From positions 1 to 9,501 of the forward strand of contig JANPGO010000092.1 in the NCBI GenBank assembly GCA_031423995.1: DNA of 9,501 nucleotides. The letters run 5' to 3'. Position numbers and translations under genes: made by a program. The notes beneath the pieces were generated by a model. That model saw nothing but the letters and a program-made list of their open reading frames with translations, searched no databases and was not told the origin of the DNA. Below, in pieces: positions 1 through 7,260 of the stretch. The stretch is from STC-74 sp031423995 (GTDB taxonomy: Bacteria > Patescibacteriota > Gracilibacteria > BD1-5 > UBA2023). Within the stretch, counting starts at the first letter, position 1. The number at the start of each line of letters is the position of its first letter.

Positions 1-140
1 AGTCCGACAGAGATCGCACGGAGATTGTCGAGATTCTTCCCGACGGTGATATCGCGGCGTCCTGCGTGCTTCCCGATCTGGGAGTAGTCAGTGATCTTGT
101 CATTGAGAAAATTTTCAAGATCTTTGGTCATTGGAAACAT
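1..140 (-). CDS. rpoC: Probable RNA polymerase beta' subunit, N-terminus only (partial)
   Basis: The minus-strand frame from ATG at 140 runs off the window edge after 46 codons. It begins MFPMTKDLENFLNDKI and ends NLDNLRAISVGL. The last stretch resembles the N-terminal strand of bacterial RpoC (typically xFDAIRISLASPE...), which comes just before the beta' clamp and zinc-binding region. The gene lies downstream of rpoB on the same strand, where rpoC is expected. The assignment rests on about 12 residues plus position, so it is tentative. No TGA codon occurs in this piece. A second ATG at 131 is an alternative start. Neither start has a Shine-Dalgarno sequence. Unlike the usual rpoBC arrangement, about 1 kb and a small gene separate it from rpoB. 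Confidence 0.52.
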   Translation of the reverse strand, partial: MFPMTKDLENFLNDKITDYSQIGKHAGRRDITVGKNLDNLRAISVG

Positions 141-170
141 AATGTAGAAATTAGTGATTAAGATTGTTTT

Positions 171-233
171 CGTCATTCTGAGCTCCTGCGAAGAATCCAT
201 GTTTCTGGATCCTTCACTCCATTCAGGATGACG
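171..233. repeat. Palindromic intergenic element with GTCATTCTG-type ends
   Basis: The ends are imperfect inverted repeats: CGTCATTCTG at 171-180 against CAGGATGACG at 224-233, nine of ten bases complementary. Inside, ATCCA at 195-199 pairs with TGGAT at 206-210. The wording (GTCATTCTGAGC...GAAGAATCC) is of the kind seen as dispersed REP-like or MITE-like intergenic repeats in many bacterial genomes. It sits just upstream of the presumed rpoC start. Related ends occur at 1077-1124 and 9275-9375. Confidence 0.6.
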
Positions 234-250
234 GAGCAAATCACTTGGAG

Positions 251-326
251 CCTTCGTACCACGTGAGTGAAGAGGTCATGAGAGAAATCTGAATTTCTCT
301 TTCTCTCGGGCTATGCCATACGAAGG
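251..326. repeat. Inverted repeat with internal hairpin
   Basis: CCTTCGTA at 251-258 and TACGAAGG at 319-326 are perfect inverted copies. Inside them, AGAGAAAT at 281-288 pairs with ATTTCTCT at 293-300 around a 4-nt loop. Together with the element at 171-233, this fills most of the gap between the exported-protein gene and rpoC. There is no T-tract after the hairpin on the minus strand, so a classic intrinsic terminator is not supported. It may be a small nonautonomous element or a transcript-processing structure. Confidence 0.4.
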
Positions 327-375
327 AAGTGGTGGGATGTGGAACTATCTATTGGTATATATCTAGGTGATTCCA

Positions 376-993
376 TTAAAACTTGATTTGTATTTTACTT
401 TCTTTTATTTCATACGGATAATAAAATTCTTGAGGGTCTTCAATATATTCGTTGATGAAACTTCATTTTGACTTGAATGTAATAACAATTATCCTTTTTT
501 TCCAATCAATATCTAATTTATATACATGCAATTCTGGATTACTATCACTACTACGAGGTTGATATCCGATCATAAAGTTCATATACAATCCTCAACTCTG
601 TGTCTCTGGATATACTGAACTTAAATATGGATAATGCATCATAGCATAGGCTCATCATCCTGGATCAGGGAGTTGATACTGTGCTATTATCTTCTTTATG
701 ATAGATGGTCGAAGGAGTAATACATTTCTTTTATTGATACAATCATAAGCATAAGCTCTATATCCATCCATATTTTTAGTCGAATAGTAAAGTCTATTAC
801 CTATTTTTGTGACACTGAGCGTATCTCAAATTACTCACTTGGATTTACTAAGTAATAAACCTTCAGTACTTCAACTTTGTGCACAGACTTCTTTCCTAGT
901 ATACTGCTTAATATAAGCATAATAATAATCTGGACTTTCAGCAAAAGCCGAAAGTGGCACAAGTAAGAGAAGAAGAATGAGAAGTTTTTTCAT
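376..993 (-). CDS. Small exported Tyr-rich protein of unknown function
   Basis: Read with TGA as Gly, this is a complete frame of 205 residues ending in TAA. With the standard code it is cut at residues 41, 53, 56, 113, 114, 134 and 177. The N-terminus MKKLLILLLLLVPLSAFA is a textbook Sec signal peptide, with an AxA site predicting cleavage after residue 18. The mature part is tyrosine-rich (22 Tyr overall) and has two cysteines, C37 and C85, that could form a disulfide outside the membrane. There is no lipobox and no second membrane segment. Seven of its 13 glycines are TGA. It uses more AT-rich codons (TTA, ATA, AGA) than rpoB, consistent with low expression or later arrival. It lies between rpoB and the presumed rpoC on the same strand. 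I recognise no family. Confidence 0.75.
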
Positions 994-1076
994 AATTTTT
1001 GAAATTCTTACAGAATGATGGAAAAGAACAGAGCAAGATTTCTACCCACAAGCGGTGTACTGACTATCACTTCATA

Positions 1077-1124
1077 TCGAAATGACAGAGACTAACAGAG
1101 ACAGATTCTCGCAAGCGAGAATGA
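1077..1124. repeat. REP-like element with perfect 8-bp palindrome, downstream of rpoB
   Basis: ATTCTCGC at 1105-1112 and GCGAGAAT at 1115-1122 form a perfect 8-bp stem around AA. The left end, TCGAAATGAC (1077-1086), is an exact reverse complement of GTCATTTCGA at 9275-9284. The right end, GAGAATGAC, is again a GTCATTC-type terminus. It lies in the 199-bp gap after rpoB. It could form a transcript 3' hairpin but lacks a following T-tract. The remainder of this gap (about 1139-1192) is pyrimidine-rich low-complexity sequence. Confidence 0.55.
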
Positions 1125-1192
1125 CAAGGGGAAAATAACAGTATTTTTCATCTCCCTTTGTCTTCCCTATTCTATCTCCTATCTGCTACAAT

Positions 1193-4100
1193 CTACTCTA
1201 TATCTCTTTCTCCTTCTGGCAAGCTAGTCGTTACAGGAACTTCTTCCTTCACTTCTCCTTCTTCTGGGATATCGACTTCGACATCGAATGCTCCTTCGAG
1301 TTTTTCGAGTTCTTCGTAGCGAGTCTTCATCTCGAGCTCGAGGTCAGCAACTTCTTCCTCTGAGAGGAGGTCGATGTTGAGATTGAGAGCTTGGAGTTCT
1401 CTGAGGAGAACATTGAACGACTCTGGAACATTCGGACGACGGATCTTCTTACCCTTCACCACTGCTTCGTAGAGCTGTGTACGACCATTGATATCATCTG
1501 ATTTCACCGTGAGCATTTCCTGGAGGATGTTGGCTGCGCCGTATCCTTCGAGTGCCCACACTTCCATTTCTCCAAGTCTCTGTCATCCATTCTGAGCCTT
1601 CCCTCCGAGTGGCTGTTGTGTGACCATCGAGTATGGACCGACCGAACGAGCATGGATCTTGTCTTCGACGAGGTGGTGGAGCTTCAGCATGTACTTGATT
1701 CCAACCATTGTCTTCTCCTTGAAGGATTCTCCTGTCTTTCCATTGAAGAGCTGGACCTTCCCATCTTCTGGGACTCCTGCTTGTGCCATGAGGGAACTGA
1801 TCTGTTCGATCGTGACACCATTCAGGATTGGAGTAGCCACCTTGATTCCGAGCTTCTTCGCAGCACCTCCGAGATGTGTCTCGAGAATCTGACCGATGTT
1901 CATACGAGAGATGACACCGAGTGGATTCAGGATGATATCGATCGGTGTTCCATCCTCCATGAATGGCATATCTTCGCGTGGAACAATGCGAGAGACGATA
2001 CCCTTGTTTCCGTGACGTCCTGCCATCTTATCACCGACTTCGATCTTTCGAGTTTGTGCTACATAGACCTTGACCTGCTTAAATACTCCAGTTGGGAGAT
2101 TGTCTCCATCTTCACGACGAAGGACATGGATTCCGATGACCTTTCCACCAGAACCTGCTGGGAGGATGAGTGAGGAATCTTTGACATCCTTTGACTTATC
2201 ACCGAAGATAGCTCTGAGGAGGCGCTCTTCTGGAGAGAGTTCGACTTCACCCTTTGGAGTGACCTTCCCGACGAGGATATCACCAGCGCGGACATAGGCT
2301 CCTATTCGGACGATACCATCGATGTCGAGATCCTTGAGTTTGATCGTTGAGACATTTGGGATATCGTTGGTCGTCTGCTCAGGGCCGAGCTTGGTCTCAC
2401 GGACATCCATGATGTATTCATTGATATGCACTGATGTGTAGAAATCATCCTGCATCAGATGCTCTGAGATGATGATCGCATCTTCATAGTTGTATCCTTC
2501 CCATGGCATGTAGGCGACGAGGAGGTTGCGACCGACTGCGAGTTCACCATTGTCGATTGCCTGACCATCTGCGAGGATCTGACCACGGATAAAGCTGTCA
2601 CCCGTTGAGACACGAGCCCACTGATGGATAATCATATCATGATTCGATCGTTCGAATGTGCTCAGTGGATAGGTTACCTTTTTGCCATTCGCATAGAGGA
2701 CCGAAATATGTTTCGCATCGACACCGATAACTTCTCCATCATCATCTGCCTTCACGACGTATCCTGATCCTTCACCGATGATTCGTTCCATCCCAGTACC
2801 CACGATCGGTGCTTCAGCACGCACGAGAGGAACGGCTTGACGCATCATGTTCGTTCCCATTTCTGCTCGAGTCGCATCATCATGTTCGAGAAATGGAATG
2901 AGTGTTGTCGTCTCACTCATGAGCTGCTTCGGGGAGATATCGATATGAGTGACTTCACGGACATAGGCGATCGTCGCTTCTGATGAACGACGAGATGAGA
3001 GACGAGTCTCGGTAAAGTTTCCAAATTCATCCACTGGAGTACTTGCCTGTGCGATGACGAGATCACGTTCTTCATAGGCATCGAAGTACTCATGATCACT
3101 CGTGAGAAATCCGCGGACTTCGACCATTTCAGTTTTGACTTTTTTCTGGATATCTTTTGCGTGCACCTCTGTAATATAGGTTTTTTCTGGAACAATTACT
3201 GTTCCCTTCTCATCCACGATATCATTGAGGGCGATATGATTTACTATTGCTACTCCATCATTTTTCACGAAGTGTGCAACCTTGCGGAATGGAGTCGTGA
3301 TGAATCCATACTTATCCACTCGAGCATAGGAAGCAAAGTGGAGGACGAGACCAATGTTCGGTCCTTCTGGAGTGGCGATCGGACATATTCGACCATACTG
3401 CGTCGGATGAACGTCACGAACTTCGAACGAAGCTCGCTCACGCGTGAGACCTCCGACACCGAGCGCAGTCACACGACGCTTGTGTGAGAGCTCAGAGAGA
3501 GGATTGGATTGATCCATGAACTGAGAAAGCTGGTTGGTACCGAAGAATTCACGCATCACTGCTACCATCGGACGAGAATTGATAAATGTTCCCGGAACCG
3601 CTTCTTCGAGGTCAGCGATGATCGTCATGCGATCCTTCGCGATCTTCTCCATACGTGCGAGACCGACCTTGACTTTATCATAGACGAGTTCTCCAACGGA
3701 TCGAACCCGACGATTCTCGAGGTGATCGATATCATCGATGAAGAATCCTTCACGGTGTTCGCAGAGTGAGAGGAGGTAGCGAATTCCCGAGAGAAAGTCA
3801 GCTCCCGTGAGGAACCTCTCTGCTTCTGGTAGATCGACCGCTTTCTTATGGTCTTTGTAGTGTTTTGAGAGTTTACGATTGATCTTGATACGAGCAACCG
3901 CTCCGAGTTCGAATTTCTTCGGATCGAAAAATGTCGACTGAAACAGTTGTTCTACTCGTTCATCTGTTCCGAGATCTCCTGGACGCAGGAGCTTATAGAT
4001 CGCATAGAGGGCTTCCATACGATTCTTGGTCTTATCCTTTTCGATGGTCGGTGCGATATGCTTCGTGATCCATTCATCTTCGCCCTTGAAGGCTCCGAGA

Positions 4101-4771
4101 ATTTCTGCATCTGACTCATAGCCGAAGGCACGCAGGATGACCGTGAGAGGAATTTTTCGTTTCTTATCAATCTTTACATTCACAACTCACTTCTTCTCTA
4201 TCTCAACCTCGAACCAGCTTCCACGATGGGGAATGATCTTCATACCGAAGAGATTCGATGAGCGAGCATCAGGGGTGAAGAACATACCCGTCGAACGGAT
4301 GATCTGGTTGACGATGACACGTTCGATCCCATTGACGATAAATGTTCCCATATCCGTCATGAGAGGGATTCCACCGAGGTAGACATCCTGTTCCTTGATC
4401 TCGCCAGATTGTTTATTGAGCATCTCGAAGCGGACCTTGAGTGGTGCTTCATAGTTGAGATTCTTTCGCTTGCAGTCTGAGACCGAGTATTTCGGTTCTT
4501 CGAGTGCATAGCTCTTGTAGTAGATAGAGATCTTATCTCCTGAGAAGTCATCAATCGGAAAAGATTCATTGAAAGCCTGTCCGATGCGACGTGTGAGGAA
4601 GTCATGGTAGCTATCGAGCTGGACTTCGATGAGTCCTGGAAGTTCGAGGATCGTACGATCGTCACTGAAAAAGTATCTTCCCTGGTCATGATAAATCGCC
4701 CCGAGAGTCGATGCCTCTGGAGCTCATGATACTGTAGGAGAAGAAACTGGAGTTTCTATTTTCTTCGCCAT
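1193..4771 (-). CDS. rpoB: DNA-directed RNA polymerase beta subunit
   Basis: RpoB forms one pincer and part of the catalytic centre of core RNA polymerase. The full product is 1192 residues when TGA is read as Gly, against about 1342 in E. coli, so it is a compact form without large lineage insertions. TGA occurs at codons 16, 195 and 1063. Codon 1063 lies in GGKAQNG-G-QRLGEMEVWAL, where Gly is invariant in the family. Hallmarks are the rifampicin-pocket segment NQLSQFMDQSNPLSELSHKR (about 414-433), ICPIATPEGPNIGL, MPWEGYNYEDAI (about 755-766), GDKMAGRHGNKG (913-924), and the C-terminal MEVWALEGYGAANILQEMLT clamp contact ahead of an acidic tail. The ATG at 4771 begins MAKKIETPV and is the only start giving the full N-terminus; it has no Shine-Dalgarno. 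Only 3 of about 96 glycines use TGA. A promoter candidate lies at 5051-5077, with a leader of about 270 nt. Confidence 0.98.
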
Positions 4772-4783
4772 GAATATGTAATG

Positions 4784-4825
4784 TTAGAAATTAGGTTTTA
4801 GGTTATAGGTCTTAGATTTTAGGCA
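4784..4825. repeat. Degenerate 7-bp tandem repeat (6 units) in the rpoB leader
   Basis: Six consecutive heptamers on the plus strand read TTAGAAA, TTAGGTT, TTAGGTT, ATAGGTC, TTAGATT and TTAGGCA, with consensus TTAGGTT. On the rpoB transcript this is a series of AACCTAA-like units ending 12 nt before the start codon. Similar but looser TAG-spaced sequence is found at 4859-4889 and, after rpoB, at about 1161-1207. Function is unknown. Confidence 0.6.
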
Positions 4826-5003
4826 TGAGACAGAATCTCTGGACTGAGAATCTGATCTGTTACCTATTAGCTATTCCCTACTCTCTATAAGCTGAACTTC
4901 CGCAATATATCGTACTCGTTCGGATCATGACAAGACCGCAGAACTCCTGAGTAGATATTGACGAAAACAAGGGTGTTCGACGTGGAATACACGAAAAACT
5001 GCC

Positions 5004-5038
5004 CTCACAAATGGTATTACTCAATCGAAGCTTGTGAG
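5004..5038 (-). other. Inverted repeat followed by a U-tract at the 5' end of the rpoB leader
   Basis: CTCACAA at 5004-5010 and TTGTGAG at 5032-5038 are perfect inverted copies with 21 nt between them. On the rpoB strand the stem is followed by GGGCAGTTTTTCG. This could act as a weak attenuator or as a terminator for the gene upstream. The stem is short and the loop long, so terminator function is doubtful. Confidence 0.3.
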
Positions 5039-5050
5039 TGCGATGGGGGA

Positions 5051-5077
5051 ATTATATGGAAAAAAGTGGAAATGCAA
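5051..5077 (-). promoter_or_regulatory. Candidate rpoB promoter
   Basis: On the minus strand a perfect -10 TATAAT (5051-5056) is preceded by TTGCAT (5072-5077) as the -35, with a 15-bp spacer (16 if the -35 is read as CTTGCA). It would start transcription near 5044 and give rpoB its own promoter. It lies inside the 3' end of the frameshifted locus upstream, which suggests that gene end is no longer under coding constraint. Confidence 0.5.
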
Positions 5078-5086
5078 GTTTTTGTT

Positions 5087-5476
5087 CTAGAAATTAAATC
5101 CTGAATAATTTCGGATTCTATTTCTTCTTTTCCCAGTGTATGGCTTTCACCAAATATTACTCTTTTTCGGTCAATCGTTGGTAGCTTTATTTGCGAGAAG
5201 ATATATAAATACTGTTGTAAGAAAAAGTTCGAGAGCCATAAATGGTTGTCCTTTTTTCTCTATGAAGAGATCTTTTGGATAGAATCACGCTTCGTTAAGA
5301 TCCCTCAATACTTCATCGCGATTTATGATAAAATCATCAATTTGATCACTATTCATAATCTGCGTAACTCTCTTGGTAATTCCAGGAATCAATTCATCGA
5401 TTTCAAGAATACTCAATCGATTCGGAAAAAGTTCAGTCTTTCACTCAGGCATGTTCTCTCAAATTGATAATGACAT
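5087..5476 (-). CDS. Hypothetical protein; intact middle frame of the disrupted locus
   Basis: This is the longest single frame of the locus with TGA as Gly: 129 residues from ATG 5476 to TAG 5087-5089, with TGA at codons 6, 12, 64, 102 and 110. Residues 13-85 look genuinely coding, mixed charged and amphipathic helix-like, including LSILEIDELIPGITKRV. Residues 86-129 (VFIYLLANKATNDG followed by a basic tail) look less protein-like than the overlapping +1 frame, so the C-terminus is probably a frameshift product. No Shine-Dalgarno precedes the ATG. It may be annotated as a stand-alone small gene, but I think it is a remnant. The locus is divergent from the gene at 5604. Confidence 0.4.
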
Positions 5477-5586
5477 AAAATAAAGTCTACCATATCCTCT
5501 CTCTCTGCAAATTTTGCGTACTCAGTTTTTTTGCACCCAATGTTACAATTTTTGCCTCCGGAAAAGAAATAGTATATACTCACATA

Positions 5587-5592
5587 TATAAT
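5587..5592 (+). promoter_or_regulatory. -10 element for the exported-protein gene
   Basis: A perfect TATAAT lies 11 bases before the ATG at 5604. Transcription starting about 7 nt beyond it would leave a leader of only about 5 nt, so the mRNA would be essentially leaderless. I see no convincing -35 at 16-18 bp upstream. The region is shared with the divergent disrupted locus. Confidence 0.45.
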
Positions 5593-5603
5593 AGCTATAC
5601 ACT

Positions 5604-6344
5604 ATGAAAATATATCTGATCACTACTGGATCCATCATCCTTCTGGGAATTATAGGATTTTTCTGAATGCAGTTTTATGAAACAAAGAATGATTGCATCA
5701 TAAAGTTTCAGTTCAATTTTTATTATATGAATAAAAATATTGTTTCTTGTAAACCGAATAATATCTTAAATTCTTTCTTCTTCTTCTATAAACCCCTCAT
5801 ACTCCTCTATCCTGAAAATACAATAAAAGTTGATGTGAATCTGGGATTCAGTGGATGATACAGTGCTACTTTTCCTGAATATGACTGAACAAGACGGGGC
5901 TGGTCTGTCACGGCGACACCAGAAAGCATAGTGACTGATTCGAGAACTGGGATGAATACCTATGGACTTTTTTGGGAGTGAGATATGAGTGAGCAAGCTC
6001 AATTCGATCTCTCGAAGGGATTTGTCGTAGAGTGAAAAAATGTAAGAGAATTTCTCTATGAGAAACTTCAAATTCTTTGACTTTCGACGAAGGAATATAG
6101 TGACTTCATCATGTACTGGTATCCGAAACTTCAAGGATATCCTTACATCCAGATCACTTTTGCAGGAAGAGATTATACTGATATAGCACCCCTCACGATC
6201 ACACCAATACCTGAAAGTATACTCAGAGTCTTTATGGTCGCAAAGCCACTAAAAAGATATCAACTCATACCGGAACAATATCTCGAGAAGTTTGTAAGAA
6301 AAGGCTTCACGGTCATCGAATGGTGAGGAACAATACTTGAATAA
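5604..6344 (+). CDS. Membrane-anchored exported protein of unknown function (GFTVxEWGG type)
   Basis: The frame is 246 residues with TGA as Gly (codons 21, 85, 95, 126, 144, 159, 241), ending in TAA. Residues 3-21 form one hydrophobic segment, a signal anchor or signal peptide without a clear cleavage site, so the bulk should lie outside the cytoplasmic membrane. Ordered blocks are RRGWSVTATP (97-106), YGLFWEG (120-126), FLYEKLQILGL (150-160), FIMYWYPKLQ (168-177), ITPIPESILRVFMVAKPL (199-216) and GFTVIEWGG (234-242). From memory these blocks match a widespread family of uncharacterised bacterial secreted proteins; I cannot give it a name. The tail EWGG is encoded TGG-TGA-GGA, which supports the recoding. 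The next gene starts 11 bp after its stop and is probably co-transcribed. Six Gly-TGA codons precede the conserved C-terminus, so standard-code callers would lose most of the gene. Confidence 0.8.
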
Positions 6345-6355
6345 GAAACCATTCT

Positions 6356-6883
6356 ATGTATTTCTTCCACACTCTCTTCCTCATCCTCCTCTCGATCTAT
6401 TCCCTCAAGTTCTTCTCATTCTGAGTGCTAGACTATGAGTCGATGGACTTTCTTCACGCTATCAATCTCGGATTCCATGAAGGAGGACATCTCATCATGA
6501 TTCCATTCTGAGATTTTCTCCATATACTCTGAGGAAGTCTTTTTCAGTGCCTTGTGCCACTGATATTTGCTGGATATTTCTCCTACAAGGAGCAGTCCCA
6601 ATTCTCGACAGCAATCTGCCTCTGGTGGATGGGACAGAATTTCACCGATGTCGCGATCTATATCGCTGATGCTCGGACTCGCTCACTCCCTCTGATTGGC
6701 GATATGTGACCTGAGTCTCATGACTGGTACAATCTCCTCACGATGATGCATATGCTCAAGTACGATGATGGAATAGCACTCACATCACACTACATCGGTA
6801 TGGCGATCATGCTCGGAGCGATCATCTGGTGAGTGAGGATGATCATGCGGGAATATTTCGAGAAAGAGCTTGAAAATATCTAG
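6356..6883 (+). CDS. Polytopic membrane protein with HEGGH motif, M50-like putative metalloprotease
   Basis: The frame is 175 residues with TGA as Gly at codons 23, 52, 59, 118 and 159, ending in TAG. It carries FHEGGH (40-45), an HExxH zinc-site motif in or beside a membrane segment, followed by PFGDFLHILGGSLFQCLVPL (50-69). Further on are WWMGQNFTDVAIYIADAR (90-107) and a short HDWY block (122-125). Hydrophobic segments lie at about 7-24, 46-75 (probably two), 83-103 and 146-164. The motif order suggests a site-2-protease-like (M50) fold, which would cleave substrates within the membrane. D98 or D105 could be the third zinc ligand, by inference only. It is short for M50 and has no PDZ domain, so it may instead be a non-proteolytic relative. 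It probably forms an operon with the gene at 5604. The ATG at 6356 has no Shine-Dalgarno. Confidence 0.75.
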
Positions 6884-6896
6884 AGGAGTCTGATTT

Positions 6897-6925
6897 TTGA
6901 CAGAAAAATCGAAGTATGCTAGAGT
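6897..6925 (+). promoter_or_regulatory. Near-consensus promoter with extended -10, giving a leaderless transcript
   Basis: TTGACA (6897-6902) is a perfect -35. After 17 bp comes TAGAGT (6920-6925), preceded by TGC (6917-6919), which fits the extended -10 pattern TGn. Seven bases downstream is 6932, the A of the next ATG, so the mRNA would begin at its start codon. A 7-bp inverted repeat (GATTTTT 6892-6898, AAAAATC 6904-6910) straddles the -35 and could be an operator. Confidence 0.55.
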
Positions 6926-6931
6926 TGTAGC

Positions 6932-7249
6932 ATGACTGATCAAGAGAAACAATCATACATAGCTCATCGTGACGGCATTATCAGCGTCCTCGATTCTCTG
7001 AAGTGATATTGGGATCTCGCGGAGGGAGTGTCAGCTATGATTGCAAGTAGCTATGTCACACCTGAGATGATCGAGAGCATCGAAATGCTTCTCCAAGACT
7101 CGATGGAATCCGCAGAAAATGAGGTCGCTCGACAGAAGATACAATCAGGTATAAATCGACTCGCATCTCTGAGACAACAAGAGAAGGATGAGATTGCCAT
7201 GGAGAAAAAAGAAGTGGAGCAAAATGTATTCACGAATTATAATTTTTAA
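6932..7249 (+). CDS. Small helical (coiled-coil-like) cytoplasmic protein, unknown function
   Basis: The frame is 105 residues, ending in TAA, with one TGA as Gly at codon 25 (SLKGYWDLAEG). Read with the standard code only the part from 7028 would be called, losing the N-terminal third. There is no signal peptide or membrane segment. The second half is strongly helical and charged (ESAENEVARQKIQSGINRL and RQQEKDEIAMEKKEVEQ), suggesting a coiled coil or a helical partner protein. The start is supported by the promoter immediately upstream, whose predicted transcription start is the ATG itself. The next gene begins 11 bp after its stop, so the two form a likely two-gene unit and the products may act together. 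No family recognised. Confidence 0.75.
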
Positions 7250-7260
7250 CGTTCTTCAAT

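Larger units (their letters stand above)
4772..5044 (-). other. Long untranslated leader of rpoB
   Basis: From the predicted transcription start near 5044 to the rpoB ATG is about 270 nt with no credible gene. One stop-free frame with TGA as Gly, ending at a TAG near 4885, lacks an ATG and looks incidental. The segment holds an inverted repeat near its 5' end (5004-5038), a small CGTG/CACG hairpin, and the heptamer repeat near the start codon. I see no match to a known riboswitch or ribosomal-protein leader. The usual upstream neighbours rplJ and rplL are absent, so this leader belongs to rpoB alone. Confidence 0.4.
5017..5585 (-). pseudogene. Probable frameshifted gene of unknown function upstream of rpoB
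   Basis: Coding-like peptide moves through all three minus-strand frames. From ATG at 5585 one reads MGVYTISFPEAKIVTLGAKK up to a 7-base homopolymer (T7 at 5526-5532 on plus). The next frame then gives TEYAKFAEREDMVDFIL, then PNRLSILEIDELIPGITKRV with FIEKKGQPFMALELF. After the A5 run at 5222-5226 the reading resumes one base off with QQYLYIFSQIKLPTIDRKR and GKEEIESEIIQDLISRTKT, ending at TAA 5017-5019. Joined, they suggest a protein of roughly 185 residues with no signal peptide. Each break is near a homopolymer, so decay or base-call error are both possible. No other gene in the window shows this. I do not recognise the family. The uninterrupted middle frame is listed separately at 5087-5476. 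Confidence 0.45.

Noticed and set aside
1616..2173. A 185-codon plus-strand open frame
   Set aside because: Entirely inside rpoB on the opposite strand; an antisense shadow.
4885..5016. Possible leader peptide in the rpoB 5' region
   Set aside because: The stop-free frame has no ATG, only GTG or TTG options, and no conserved features; too weak to call.
5246..5467. A 73-codon plus-strand open frame
   Set aside because: It does not begin with ATG and is opposite the more protein-like minus-strand frames of the disrupted locus.
6915..6920. TATGCT as the -10 of the 6932 promoter
   Set aside because: The spacer to TTGACA would be only 12 bp; TAGAGT at 6920-6925 gives 17 bp and an extended -10.
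6884..6931. Hairpin GATTTTT/AAAAATC as a terminator after the HEGGH gene
   Set aside because: The stem is almost all A-T and no T-tract follows; it overlaps a consensus -35, so an operator or chance is more likely.
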